Source: Sinomicrobium weinanense (GTDB taxonomy: Bacteria; Bacteroidota; Bacteroidia; Flavobacteriales; Flavobacteriaceae). From it: a stretch of 64,000 bases of DNA. Under the pieces are notes generated by a model. That model was not told where the DNA came from. It saw nothing but the letters and a program-made list of their open reading frames with translations, and made no database searches. This document shows, piece after piece, positions 9,697 to 18,669 of this stretch. A program made the translations under genes and the position numbers. Every line of letters starts with the position of its first letter. Position 1 is the stretch's first letter. The stretch lies in contig NZ_JAHKRR010000008.1 in NCBI RefSeq assembly GCF_018863395.1, forward strand, positions 1 to 64,000, in the 5' to 3' direction.

Positions 9697-10794
9697 ATGT
9701 TATCCAAAGGAGAAAGAGAACACTACCACAGGCAACTCATACTTAGCGAGATCGGGGAAATCGGACAGGAAAAACTCGGGAATGCCAGGGTCTTGGTCAT
9801 CGGGGCCGGTGGACTGGGTTCGGCCATACTCCCCTACCTCATTGCTGCGGGCATCGGGCATACAGGCATTATGGACCATGATAAAGTAGACGTATCTAAC
9901 CTTCACCGACAGGTGCTGTTTTCTACGGAAGACGTGGGACAGAACAAGGCAGTCACCGCTGCAGAAAAGCTCTCGAAGCTCAATCCACATGTTGAGATCA
10001 CCGCATATCCGAAAGCGCTGACCAAAGAAAACGCCATTGAATTGTTTTCGGCATATGATATTATCGTGGACGGATCGGACAATTTCCCTACCCGTTACCT
10101 GGTCAACGATGCTGCCGTGATGTGCAACAGACCCGTGGTTTTCGGCTCCATATACAAATTTGAAGGACAGGTGTCCGTGTTCAATTACCGGGGCGGGCCT
10201 ACCTATCGCTGCCTGTTCCCCTCTCCCCCTCCTCCCGGAGCCTCCCCGAATTGCGCCGAGATAGGGGTCCTGGGCGTACTGCCCGGTCTTATAGGTACCA
10301 TGCAGGCCAATGAAGTAATGAAGATCATATGTGGCCTGGGCGAGGTGCTGAGCGGAAAACTCCTTACCATTGATTGCCTGAGCATGCGGACCCAGGTCCT
10401 GAAATTCCGGAAGACCGTACACGAAATCCCGGAAGCATTGAACGACACGGAATATGCCTGTATCCGTGAAGAAGGAGTGATCGTTGAAGTTGCTCCCGAA
10501 GATTTTATAAAATCCGATCTCAAAAACATCACCGTTGTGGATGTCCGGACTTCCAAAGAGAGGGAAAATTCGCAGATGGATATACTTCCACCGGACCATG
10601 ACGACATACATATCCCACTGGACCAACTACAATCCCTCCACCACACGATCCCGACACACCAGGCCGTTGTCTTTTATTGCCAGAGTGGTGTAAGAAGCCA
10701 ACAGGCGGCACAGTTGTTTTTGCAGGAATACCCTTCTACAAATGTGCAGAGCCTCCGGGGCGGGCTGACGGCTTTGCTGAATTCCGTGACGTAG
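9697..10794 (+). CDS. ThiF/MoeB-type adenylyltransferase with rhodanese domain
   Basis: An E1-like enzyme that adenylates the C-terminal glycine of a sulfur carrier (ThiS or MoaD), fused to a sulfurtransferase domain. Residues 1-245 carry GAGGLGS (36-42), the NLHRQ segment (R71), GSDNFPTR (126-133) and a probable catalytic C186 in SPNCAEIGVLG, as in the MOCS3/Uba4 type. Residues 260-365 are a rhodanese domain with active-site loop C328-QSGVRS. The two zinc-binding CxxC pairs of classical MoeB are not seen. Because the nearby thi operon has thiS but no thiF, this protein may activate ThiS, MoaD, or both. Confidence 0.85.
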   Translation: MLSKGEREHYHRQLILSEIGEIGQEKLGNARVLVIGAGGLGSAILPYLIAAGIGHTGIMDHDKVDVSNLHRQVLFSTEDVGQNKAVTAAEKLSKLNPHVEITAYPKALTKENAIELFSAYDIIVDGSDNFPTRYLVNDAAVMCNRPVVFGSIYKFEGQVSVFNYRGGPTYRCLFPSPPPPGASPNCAEIGVLGVLPGLIGTMQANEVMKIICGLGEVLSGKLLTIDCLSMRTQVLKFRKTVHEIPEALNDTEYACIREEGVIVEVAPEDFIKSDLKNITVVDVRTSKERENSQMDILPPDHDDIHIPLDQLQSLHHTIPTHQAVVFYCQSGVRSQQAAQLFLQEYPSTNVQSLRGGLTALLNSVT

Positions 10795-10796
10795 AA

Positions 10797-10842
10797 GATT
10801 GAATGAGATTGATTTAAAATGTTTACTCAATCTCATTCAATC
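10797..10842 (+). terminator. Strong hairpin after the thiF/moeB-like gene
   Basis: A perfect 16 bp inverted repeat, GATTGAATGAGATTGA (10797-10812) and its complement (10827-10842), separated by 14 bases, starts three bases after the stop codon. There is no T-run after it, so it is either a terminator of the non-canonical type or an RNA-stabilising hairpin. Confidence 0.5.
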
Positions 10843-10874
10843 TCCAACCAATCTCTATTAAAAATTTTTCATGT

Positions 10875-10882
10875 AAGTTTGC
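10875..10882 (+). promoter_or_regulatory. Promoter -7 box of purK
   Basis: TAAGTTTG matches TAnnTTTG and lies 27 bp before the preferred purK start. Confidence 0.5.
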
Positions 10883-10908
10883 GGATGTAAATACAAATGC
10901 AGCATAGA

Positions 10909-12072
10909 ATGAACTACTTTTCTTCCGATTTTAAACTCGGTATACTCGGCGGCGGACAACTCGGTAAAATGTTGTTGTACGAAACCAGGAAATACGATAT
11001 TTACACCTGTGTCATGGACCCCAGTGAAGAAGCGCCCTGCAGGATTGCCTGCAACGAATTTTATACGGGCGACCTTATGGATTATGACAAGGTTTACGAA
11101 TTCGGAAAAAAGGTGGATGTACTCACCTTTGAGATTGAGAACGTCAATGTAGATGCCCTGGAAAAACTGGAAAGGGAAGGGATCAAAGTCTATCCTTCGC
11201 CTGCTACTTTAAGGACCATCCAGAACAAGGCCAAGCAAAAGCTGTTTTATGTAGACCACAATATTCCTACTGCCCCGTTCACGAGATTTGCCTACACCAA
11301 CGAGATCCATACAGCCTTAAATAACAATAGCATTGATTTCCCGTTTGTGTGGAAAAGTGCACAGTTCGGGTATGACGGTAAAGGAGTTAAAGTGATCCGG
11401 ACATATTCCGACCTTGACGACCTGCCCAATGTGGAGTGTATCACAGAAGAGCTGGTCCCTTTTAAAAACGAACTGGCAGTTATTGTTTCCAGAAATACTA
11501 AGGGAGAGGTTGTTACTTACCCGGTCGTGGAAATGGAATTCCATCCTACGGCGAACCAGGTGGAATATGTGATCTGCCCGGCGCGTATAGACCCGGTTGT
11601 TACAGAAAAAGCACAACTCGTTGCCCTGAAAGTATCGGAATCATTCCAACATACTGGCCTGCTGGCCGTAGAAATGTTCCAGACCAAAAACGATGATATC
11701 CTGGTCAATGAAGTGGCTCCCCGCCCGCATAACAGTGGACATTTCAGCATTGAAGCCAGCTACACCAACCAGTTCGAACAGCACCTGAGGTCCATCCTGG
11801 GGTTGCCCCTTGGTCATACGGACAGCAAGGTAGGCGGGATCATGGTAAACCTCACCGGAGAAGAAGGACATACGGGAAAAGTCGTTTACCAACATATAGA
11901 AGGTATTATGAAGATGGAAGGGGTCACACCCCATATCTATGGTAAAAAGGAAACCCGGCCTTTCCGTAAAATGGGACATGTAACCATTGTGAATAGGGAT
12001 ATTGACAGGGCCAGGGAAATTGCGGAAGAGGTGAAGAATACGATTAAGGTAGTCGCTGCAAAAAATATATAA
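10909..12072 (+). CDS. purK: 5-(carboxyamino)imidazole ribonucleotide synthase PurK
   Basis: PurK uses ATP and bicarbonate to carboxylate AIR in purine synthesis. The 387-residue ATP-grasp protein begins MNYFSSDFKLGILGGGQLGK with the N-terminal nucleotide loop GILGGGQLGKM. It shows FVWKSAQFGYDGKGV near residue 145 and EVAPRPHNSGHFSIEA near 270, both typical. An in-frame ATG four codons upstream (10897) is possible, but the chosen start matches the usual family N-terminus. purE follows, so the two steps from AIR to CAIR are probably cotranscribed despite a 68 bp gap containing a short GC-rich repeat. Confidence 0.95.
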   Translation: MNYFSSDFKLGILGGGQLGKMLLYETRKYDIYTCVMDPSEEAPCRIACNEFYTGDLMDYDKVYEFGKKVDVLTFEIENVNVDALEKLEREGIKVYPSPATLRTIQNKAKQKLFYVDHNIPTAPFTRFAYTNEIHTALNNNSIDFPFVWKSAQFGYDGKGVKVIRTYSDLDDLPNVECITEELVPFKNELAVIVSRNTKGEVVTYPVVEMEFHPTANQVEYVICPARIDPVVTEKAQLVALKVSESFQHTGLLAVEMFQTKNDDILVNEVAPRPHNSGHFSIEASYTNQFEQHLRSILGLPLGHTDSKVGGIMVNLTGEEGHTGKVVYQHIEGIMKMEGVTPHIYGKKETRPFRKMGHVTIVNRDIDRAREIAEEVKNTIKVVAAKNI

Positions 12073-12080
12073 ATCAATCC

Positions 12081-12111
12081 CGGTGACCTCTCGACTGCGC
12101 TCGGGGTGACA
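12081..12111. repeat. Short GC-rich palindromic repeat between purK and purE
   Basis: The stretch contains CTCGACTGCGCTCGGGGTGA, an imperfect hairpin around CTGCGC. It resembles short dispersed intergenic repeats common in this lineage. Confidence 0.4.
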
Positions 12112-12140
12112 GGAAGCCGAAGTTCAAAAAACCGAATAAA

Positions 12141-12626
12141 ATGAGTAAAGTAGCCGTTATTATGGGAAGTACCAGCGACCTGCCCGTTATGCAGGACGCC
12201 ATAGATATTCTGAAAGGATTCGACATCGAGGTTGAAGTAGATATTGTTTCCGCCCACCGGACTCCCGAAAAAATGTACGACTTCGGGAAAAATGCCCATG
12301 AACGGGGGATCTCGGTTATTATAGCCGGTGCCGGAGGAGCGGCACATCTGCCGGGAATGGTAGCCTCCTTATCCCCTCTTCCGGTGATCGGAGTCCCTGT
12401 AAAAAGCAGCAATTCCATAGATGGATGGGACTCTGTATTGTCCATCCTGCAAATGCCGGGCGGGGTACCTGTGGCCACCGTAGCCCTCAATGGGGCCAAA
12501 AATGCAGGAATACTGGCCGCCCAGATCATCGGAAGCAGCGACAAATGCGTACAAGATAAGGTACTGGTCTATAAGGAAGGATTAAAGACCAAGGTTATTG
12601 AAGGAGCCCAAAACATTAAAAAATAG
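12141..12626 (+). CDS. purE: N5-carboxyaminoimidazole ribonucleotide mutase PurE
   Basis: PurE moves the carboxyl group of N5-CAIR to give CAIR. At 161 residues it has the usual class I length. It has MGSTSDLPVM at 8-17, VSAHRTPEKM near 37-46 and IIAGAGGAAHLPGM near 60-73, which form the active site. It is encoded directly after purK. Only 17 bp separate its stop codon from the stop codon of the convergent lanthipeptide gene on the other strand, and no clear terminator fits there. Confidence 0.96.
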   Translation: MSKVAVIMGSTSDLPVMQDAIDILKGFDIEVEVDIVSAHRTPEKMYDFGKNAHERGISVIIAGAGGAAHLPGMVASLSPLPVIGVPVKSSNSIDGWDSVLSILQMPGGVPVATVALNGAKNAGILAAQIIGSSDKCVQDKVLVYKEGLKTKVIEGAQNIKK

Positions 12627-12643
12627 GTCCTTTATTAATTTTT

Positions 12644-13585
12644 CTATTCGTTAAGAATCTTTACGATCTCTTTACGGCTTACGGTATTGTTTTTTCCTTT
12701 TTTCTTTCTCGCAATAGTGGACTTGTAGTATCTGTACAGAAAATCGTAGCACACCATTTCGTGCATGCGGTTTTTGGATTTGAACAGACGGTTCATCAGC
12801 ATATGGATATAGCTTGCCATAAAATCGTTCAGCGGCTTTTCCAGTGTTTTTTCTTCCCGGTGTTTTAAGATGGTTTTTGCTACGGGAGCTATATTGTGTT
12901 TTTTTTGTTCCAGCACCTGCAGCATCGGGGCATAACCGGGATTATCTTCCGGCTGAAAAACCATGAACGCGTCTATTTTTACCCTTTGCTTACGGTATTT
13001 GTCATCCAGTTGTTTCTTTAACGGCCTGCTCATCCCGAATTCTTCGCCAAATCCGGTTTTTAATCCTTCCATCAGGGCCAGTTTTTCTTCTTCGGTATAT
13101 TGAAAGCTGTCCAGAAGGGCATCCATAGCGCGTAGGGAAAACAGCCATCTCAGTTCTTCACCTTCATCTCCTTCTATCATATCCAAAAATGCGGTTATCA
13201 TTTCACTGTCGTGGAAAAACAGGGTTTCTGCCAGCTCCATCGTATTATTTCCGTAGCGCTCGAGTTCCCTTTTGTAGGTGTCGACCTCAACCTTCCAGAT
13301 CAGGTCTTTTTCCTGATAATCCCTGAAATACGGAACCAGGCGATTGATAATTATTCCGATATTATCCGGTTTCTCATAGTGAAACCGAACCCTGAGATGG
13401 TGTTTCGGATCACCATAACGGATAAAAAACCATCGGTCTATTACCTTTTCTTCCAGCAGTTGTATGGCCACGGGACGGATGATCTCCGTAAGAATGGCAT
13501 CTGAGGTCTTAGGGCCGGCATAAATCTTATAAAATAACCAGCTATCACCGGGGATAAAATAGCGTTGTGCAGGTCTATTCTTCAT
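12644..13585 (-). CDS. Lanthipeptide dehydratase C-terminal (elimination) subunit
   Basis: A 313-residue protein of the thiopeptide-type/SpaB C-terminal family. In class I lanthipeptide synthesis this unit removes glutamate from glutamylated Ser/Thr to leave dehydroamino acids. Typical features are WLFYKIYAG near residue 16, RWFFIRYGDPKHHLRVRFH at 50-68 and a basic C-terminal half rich in helices. The start overlaps the end of the preceding LanB N-terminal gene by 11 bp, so the two are translationally coupled. In Firmicutes both domains are one protein of about 1000 residues; the split form is known from Bacteroidota clusters such as that of pinensin. It is the last gene of the cluster. Confidence 0.9.
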   Translation of the reverse strand: MKNRPAQRYFIPGDSWLFYKIYAGPKTSDAILTEIIRPVAIQLLEEKVIDRWFFIRYGDPKHHLRVRFHYEKPDNIGIIINRLVPYFRDYQEKDLIWKVEVDTYKRELERYGNNTMELAETLFFHDSEMITAFLDMIEGDEGEELRWLFSLRAMDALLDSFQYTEEEKLALMEGLKTGFGEEFGMSRPLKKQLDDKYRKQRVKIDAFMVFQPEDNPGYAPMLQVLEQKKHNIAPVAKTILKHREEKTLEKPLNDFMASYIHMLMNRLFKSKNRMHEMVCYDFLYRYYKSTIARKKKGKNNTVSRKEIVKILNE

Positions 13586-15818
13586 CTTTAAGTCTTTGGC
13601 TGTTATAAAAGGACAGCACTATCTGGTTGGCATAGTATGCATTCCTGTCGTCTTTTACTATTCCTCCTTTTCCGAAAAAAAACTCGGTGAGCTTAAAGCG
13701 CTGTCTCTTTTTAACGGTATCCAGCAGCATTCTTACGGAAGTGAGGTTTTTAAAGTTAATCAATAATTCGTTATCCCCGTCTGTCAGCATAACGTATTGG
13801 GGGATCTTTCGTTTTTTTCTGAAATTTTCTACGGCATCTTCCAGTTTTTTATCTTCTTTTATTGATCCTTTCAAGGGTTCGATATCTTCCGTGGCGAGGT
13901 TCCAGGTGGCTTCTGAAAAGATCAGGTTCTGGTATGTTATACGGGGAATAAAGGTGTATTCGTCTGCAAAAGGCCCGAGGTTGAGCCCTACTCCTCCCCT
14001 GAGCCCCTGTGTTTGCATATCGCATAGAAAATGGTAGATAGGCAGGGAATTGGTAGAATAGTTATGGGCATTGGTGAGGTGCGGGATCACTTCCTTGTCC
14101 AGTTTTCCGGACCGCAACCTTACTTTTGTACCATATTTTACGGAAATACGAAGATCTTCTATGGGCAATTGCTGTTCTCCGGGCAACACGGACTTGGCCA
14201 GATACGGGATCTCATAATGGCGAAAAGCAGGGCGCATCAATATGTTCCCCACCCGGGATTCGGGCAGGTGTACGATCTCCGCCAGTACTTTGCCGTTATT
14301 GGCCCTGGCCTCCGTATCGATGACCTTCCGGGTATGGCTATCCAGTTTTTCATCTCCATGACAAAAACGGCCGAGAAGATTAGCTGCACTGGACCCTCCG
14401 GCCCCACCGAGTTTTATTTTGATCTCCCCGTCTTCTTCTACGACTTCGATCATCGTAGAGATGGTGTCGGGCAGGTCTTCCCAGTTTTCATCAAAATCCT
14501 TAAAATCATCGCCCTGCAGGTTAATACAGTAATCTTTCCGGGCGAGGGCCTGTACCAGTTTTTGTTGCAGTACGCTGTGTACCGGGCTCCATTTTACTTC
14601 GGAGATCTGGTGTTTTAGCTTCTTTCCGGGGAGGATTAGATCGTCCACCAGCGGGTTAACGTCCCCTGTTCCCTGGTCTTGCTTATAGCCTATGCCCATC
14701 TCAACATCCAGCGCCATGGACAGAGGGACCTCTCTTTCTTCAAAACGTTCGTAAAAGGCGGTCTTAAACTGATCCAGGAGCGTCTTTTTCGGGGGAAGGG
14801 TGACCTTGTTCAAAAAACACAACCCTTTTTTTACCGCGTCCACCACGGTTTTGTCAAGGATGTTTTTTTCTGTTTCCAGGATCATATCCGTTTGAAAGAG
14901 GTATTTTAATTCGAAACTCGTTTCCAGTTGTTTTAAAAATTCGCTGAGTGTTACGTAGCTTTCCGGGGGATTTCCTATCCCTTGATCCAGTTCCTCTATT
15001 TGCGAACCGGCCCTGTTCAGGAAATCCAGCACATCTTTCGTACCTTCCAGTTTTTCCAGCACTTCCCGTATCTGTTCCAGAAACTCAGGACCGGAAACGG
15101 AGGGTTCCAGTTCACTGATCAGGAGCTGGCTCTCTACGAGTTCTTCTATAAAACCAGCGGCCTCTTCGTAGGTGATCTCATCATCTACAAGGGCTTCGGA
15201 CAGGTTTTTGAGCGACTCCCCTTTAGCGGCCTTTTCCAACAGACCGGAAAGGTATTCGGAATCGTCTACGGCCACAATATGATGATGCCGCTTGCTGTTG
15301 ACATATTTGTATTCGATATATCTTAACTGGTCTCCTGCCCGATAAATACTGGAATTGGGAAAGAAAAGCAGTTGCTCCCTGATGTTTTTGTTCTTTACCA
15401 GGTCTTGTGACAGGGCCACCAGGTAGTTCATATCGAGCCGGGTATGCCTGCGGTTATTCCGGGCGCCGCGGAGTTTTATTTCGGTCCCTTCCCCGAACCC
15501 GCCCACAGTACATCCGGCAAAAAGGCCGAAAGGTGTACACCGGGACGACATCCGGGAGAGATATTTAAGAAAGGAATACTTTAATTTTTCGGTTTTTTTC
15601 GGGTCTTTGGCCTCTCCGTTCGCCCAGCGGTTCAGCTCTTCGTACAACGGGGGAGATGCCAGGAAAACCGCTTCCTGTATTACGAGGTCTTTAAAGCATT
15701 CCTTTAGTTTTTCGTCCGGAATATCTTTTTCTGCGGTAAGGTCTTTATAAAAATCTACGGCGAACAGCGGGGTTCTCAAAACGTAATTGGGGAAATGTTT
15801 ATAAGGGTTCTTGTTCAT
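13575..15818 (-). CDS. lanB: Lantibiotic dehydratase N-terminal (glutamylation) subunit
   Basis: A 747-residue LanB N-terminal domain, which attaches glutamate from glutamyl-tRNA to Ser/Thr of the precursor. Typical segments are YVLRTPLFAVDFY at the start, SRMSSRCTPFGLFAGCTVGGF near residue 90-110, and the C-terminal block with RISVKYGTKVRLRSGKLDKE and PRITYQNLIFSEATW. It ends where the elimination-subunit gene begins (11 bp overlap), giving a two-protein dehydratase. Its own gene follows lanC after 62 bp. It probably acts in the cytoplasm on the double-glycine precursors encoded upstream. Confidence 0.92.
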   Translation of the reverse strand: MNKNPYKHFPNYVLRTPLFAVDFYKDLTAEKDIPDEKLKECFKDLVIQEAVFLASPPLYEELNRWANGEAKDPKKTEKLKYSFLKYLSRMSSRCTPFGLFAGCTVGGFGEGTEIKLRGARNNRRHTRLDMNYLVALSQDLVKNKNIREQLLFFPNSSIYRAGDQLRYIEYKYVNSKRHHHIVAVDDSEYLSGLLEKAAKGESLKNLSEALVDDEITYEEAAGFIEELVESQLLISELEPSVSGPEFLEQIREVLEKLEGTKDVLDFLNRAGSQIEELDQGIGNPPESYVTLSEFLKQLETSFELKYLFQTDMILETEKNILDKTVVDAVKKGLCFLNKVTLPPKKTLLDQFKTAFYERFEEREVPLSMALDVEMGIGYKQDQGTGDVNPLVDDLILPGKKLKHQISEVKWSPVHSVLQQKLVQALARKDYCINLQGDDFKDFDENWEDLPDTISTMIEVVEEDGEIKIKLGGAGGSSAANLLGRFCHGDEKLDSHTRKVIDTEARANNGKVLAEIVHLPESRVGNILMRPAFRHYEIPYLAKSVLPGEQQLPIEDLRISVKYGTKVRLRSGKLDKEVIPHLTNAHNYSTNSLPIYHFLCDMQTQGLRGGVGLNLGPFADEYTFIPRITYQNLIFSEATWNLATEDIEPLKGSIKEDKKLEDAVENFRKKRKIPQYVMLTDGDNELLINFKNLTSVRMLLDTVKKRQRFKLTEFFFGKGGIVKDDRNAYYANQIVLSFYNSQRLKDEE

Positions 15819-15880
15819 GGTTCGGATTTTGGGTTTACTCTGAGGAACTGTCTATTCAAAAATACATTTTTCCGGCATTT

Positions 15881-17092
15881 CTATCCTATCATCAGGCATT
15901 CATCCCATGAGTTGTCACCGGACAGGTGACTAATGATACTGAGCCCTATACCTGCGATGCCTTCCAGAAGTGTCAACTCGCCCCGCCATTCACGATCTTG
16001 TCCTCTCCATTGTTTAAACCCGGCGTAACCGTCTTCATAGACCGCTTTTTCCAGGCCATCACTGAGCCAGAAGGCTGCGGCTTCCCGGAATGCTTCTTCC
16101 CCGGTTTCGGCGTACATCCGGTTAAATATCTGTGCATTGCCGAAAGAACCATGACACAGGCCTGCATCCCTGACCATACTACTTTCGGGGGCAGTGCGAC
16201 GGGTTGCGTGTTTGAGGATCTCAACCGCAGTTTGTCCCAGTCCTGTATCTTCGAGGCTCTTTGACGCCTGCCAGAGGGAAACTCCCACTCCCGGATCGCC
16301 ATAGCACCAGGCCAGGCGGCTCGTTCTGTCATAGTCTTCACCTTCTTTGACCCAGGCGGGGAACAGGGACATGACACTGCTATCTTCATTTTTATGACTC
16401 AGGATATATGCTACCCCTCCCTTTAGCAGGGGATGCACCTGGGTCCTAAATATATCATGTTTATATAACCGTGACAAAAAATTCACGATACTGGACATAC
16501 CATGGGACAGGCTAAGATTGTACCCTTTTTCACCGGTTTCCCTGTTGAGCACAGATAACCATTTTATTTTATCGCCATCCGTTTCCGCCAGTTCGCTCAA
16601 AAGACCGATCAATTCATACAGGTGATTTTTATATCGCTCTTTCAGCCCGGCAGACCTGGTATTCCCGTACCGCTTCAGAAAATAAAAACCGTACCCCAGT
16701 GCCCCGTGCAGGAAATCGTAATTTCCCTCTTTTATATCGGAGACCATGACCCCGTGGAGGTAATGATCCAATTCGGCGAGTAATTCGTCACTTTCCGCAT
16801 CCATGAAATCCTGTTGTTCCAGGTGGTCCACCACCCAGCCTGTACCGGCCAGGCCTGAGCAATAGGTCGGAAAACCGTAGCCGTTGTTTATCCGCTCTAT
16901 ACCATCGGTAAGTATTTCCGCCCCAATATCAGCAAATTCGTCAGTGTCCAGGAATTTGGAGTAGTGGAACTGGAAGAGAGCTATTCCGGAGGTCCCCGCC
17001 AGAACCCCGGTTTGGTCGCTTTCTTTATATTTTTCCCTGAGGATATGGCTAATTTCTTTGAGTTTTGCATGAAGAAGTTCTTCTTTTTCCAT
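15881..17092 (-). CDS. lanC: Lanthionine cyclase LanC
   Basis: A 403-residue LanC-like protein that joins Cys thiols to dehydrated Ser/Thr to form lanthionine rings. The three zinc ligands are present: C263 in WCYGDPGVG, and C313-H314 in GLCHGSFGNA. The other family motifs, GLAGTGWVV near 80, FLHGALGYG near 128 and LSHGMSSIV near 195, are also intact, so it should be active. It lies between the DoxX-like membrane protein gene and lanB on the minus strand, 24 bp after the former. Confidence 0.93.
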   Translation of the reverse strand: MEKEELLHAKLKEISHILREKYKESDQTGVLAGTSGIALFQFHYSKFLDTDEFADIGAEILTDGIERINNGYGFPTYCSGLAGTGWVVDHLEQQDFMDAESDELLAELDHYLHGVMVSDIKEGNYDFLHGALGYGFYFLKRYGNTRSAGLKERYKNHLYELIGLLSELAETDGDKIKWLSVLNRETGEKGYNLSLSHGMSSIVNFLSRLYKHDIFRTQVHPLLKGGVAYILSHKNEDSSVMSLFPAWVKEGEDYDRTSRLAWCYGDPGVGVSLWQASKSLEDTGLGQTAVEILKHATRRTAPESSMVRDAGLCHGSFGNAQIFNRMYAETGEEAFREAAAFWLSDGLEKAVYEDGYAGFKQWRGQDREWRGELTLLEGIAGIGLSIISHLSGDNSWDECLMIG

Positions 17093-17116
17093 GTATTGGG
17101 TTTATGCAGGTTAAAT

Positions 17117-18400
17117 TTATCGGTTAAAGGAGTACTCATTGATCCAATGAAATCCCCGGTTAATGAGCAAAAAATCAGTCCGGTCTTTTCTTTGAAATTG
17201 TATTTTGAGGGTGTCCCTGTGGTGATAACCGTTCAACAGCAATACGCTATCTTTTACGGTATAGGTAAAATCATAAACGAAAGTCGTATCGCGGAAAGAC
17301 ACGAGTTTCAAAGTGTTGTGAACCGTATCCGTCTCATTCCTGACGTACTGGATATTTCCGTCCATTTTCTCTATACCTGTTCTCCACCTGTCTATCACCA
17401 ATCGTTTCCAGCGGTGGCCATCTTTGGTCAATGACGGCAAGGTGTCCTTTCCGGAAATAAACCGCTCCGTTTCATAAATACCGTAGAGGGCCGGGAGTGG
17501 CCTTTCTTCTCTTGTTATCTTGCCGTACAGATTACTCCCAATAATATAAATCAAAACGATCCCTTTGAAAATATACCCGGCCACATTCCAGCCTCTTTTT
17601 TGAAAATAGGGTTTTAATACAACCGGGGCAACAGGCTTGTTACGAATAAAAAAACGCAGTAGGTTCCTGGCATCCGGAAGCAGGATAAAGGCAGCCATAA
17701 GCACAAGGTGTGCCGAGTACAGTTTTACCGGCACGTCATAGCTCATATTCAGTAAAAAGACATTAAGCATAATACCAAAACACATAAGTGCTCCCAAACG
17801 TACGGTGGGCCTGAACATTAACAGTATGCCCGCGATCACTTCGGCGGCACCGGTAAAAATGGAATACGCATGGGAGTTTCCCATAAATTTCCAAAGCAAT
17901 CCCATAGGTGAAGAATTACCATGAGGTGTTATCAGGTCAAAAAGAGTGGGATCCCAGAACTGTATAAGAAATACTTTAGAGAAGCCATATGTCAACATGG
18001 AAAATGCCAGGTAATACCGGAGTGCAATGATAAGGCCGACCAGCCAGCCGGAATAATTTTTCTTCTTATGGTCCAGTAAAGACCATATCAGCACGGCAAA
18101 GGCTGCTATGCATAAACGGGTAAAAAGTTTTAAAAAATCGAAGGTCGTATCTCCGCTAGTCCGGTTTCCCCCGGGAATTTCTTCCACGATGTGAAATATG
18201 TCCTTACTGATCAGGAGAACCATCCATTGCCAGAAACCATCGATCCATGAGCTTATATGATCTCCTATTTTAAACGGAATATATTGAAACGGAAAAGGAA
18301 ATAAGAACAGTACATAATAACAAAAGACCAGGCGAAAGAGTGTTTTTTCTGCGGTATTCCATTGGGGCTCGGTAGTAGTGGTTGTAGATGGGTCAATCAT
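17117..18400 (-). CDS. DoxX/HTTM-like membrane protein of the lanthipeptide cluster
   Basis: A 427-residue integral membrane protein. The first 275 residues contain about seven hydrophobic segments and resemble DoxX/HTTM-type membrane proteins (for example LRYYLAFSMLTYGFSKVFLI near 128-147). The last 130 residues form a soluble beta-rich domain after a final membrane segment (GYIFKGIVLIYIIGSNLYGK). No catalytic motif is recognised. Its position as first gene of the DoxX-lanC-lanB group suggests a role in modification, immunity or membrane anchoring of the synthetase, but that is inference. Confidence 0.65.
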   Translation of the reverse strand: MIDPSTTTTTEPQWNTAEKTLFRLVFCYYVLFLFPFPFQYIPFKIGDHISSWIDGFWQWMVLLISKDIFHIVEEIPGGNRTSGDTTFDFLKLFTRLCIAAFAVLIWSLLDHKKKNYSGWLVGLIIALRYYLAFSMLTYGFSKVFLIQFWDPTLFDLITPHGNSSPMGLLWKFMGNSHAYSIFTGAAEVIAGILLMFRPTVRLGALMCFGIMLNVFLLNMSYDVPVKLYSAHLVLMAAFILLPDARNLLRFFIRNKPVAPVVLKPYFQKRGWNVAGYIFKGIVLIYIIGSNLYGKITREERPLPALYGIYETERFISGKDTLPSLTKDGHRWKRLVIDRWRTGIEKMDGNIQYVRNETDTVHNTLKLVSFRDTTFVYDFTYTVKDSVLLLNGYHHRDTLKIQFQRKDRTDFLLINRGFHWINEYSFNR

Positions 18401-18593
18401 AATTGTAAAAGTGAGCTATGGTAAACAAAACGACGGGAGACATCCTTTTATGCTACTTAGACTGGATGTTTTTTCCTTTTTAGGGATAAGTCTTCCGGGG
18501 AGTTTCTTTTTTCATACTCGACTTTGCTTTGGTCAATAGCTTTCTAATTTAGAAAAATTAAACAAAAACACGTCCTGTTCTTTAAAATTTAAC

Positions 18594-18636
18594 TGTAAAA
18601 ACAAAACCACCCCTGGTTTTCAACCCAAAGGTGGTT
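18594..18636 (-). terminator. Rho-independent terminator after the precursor genes
   Basis: On the minus strand ACCACCTTTGG (18635-18625) pairs along its full length, with G-U pairs, with CCAGGGGTGGT (18616-18606) across an 8-base loop, and TTTGTTTTT follows. It lies between the last precursor gene and the DoxX-like gene. It would produce short abundant precursor mRNA with limited readthrough into the modification genes. Confidence 0.85.
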
Positions 18637-18669
18637 TAGTGTTATTCCAATATTAAAAAATATTGTGTC

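Noticed and set aside
9700-10626. A 308-codon minus-strand frame opposite the thiF/moeB-like gene
   Set aside because: It is antisense to a gene with clear catalytic motifs and has no recognisable domain.
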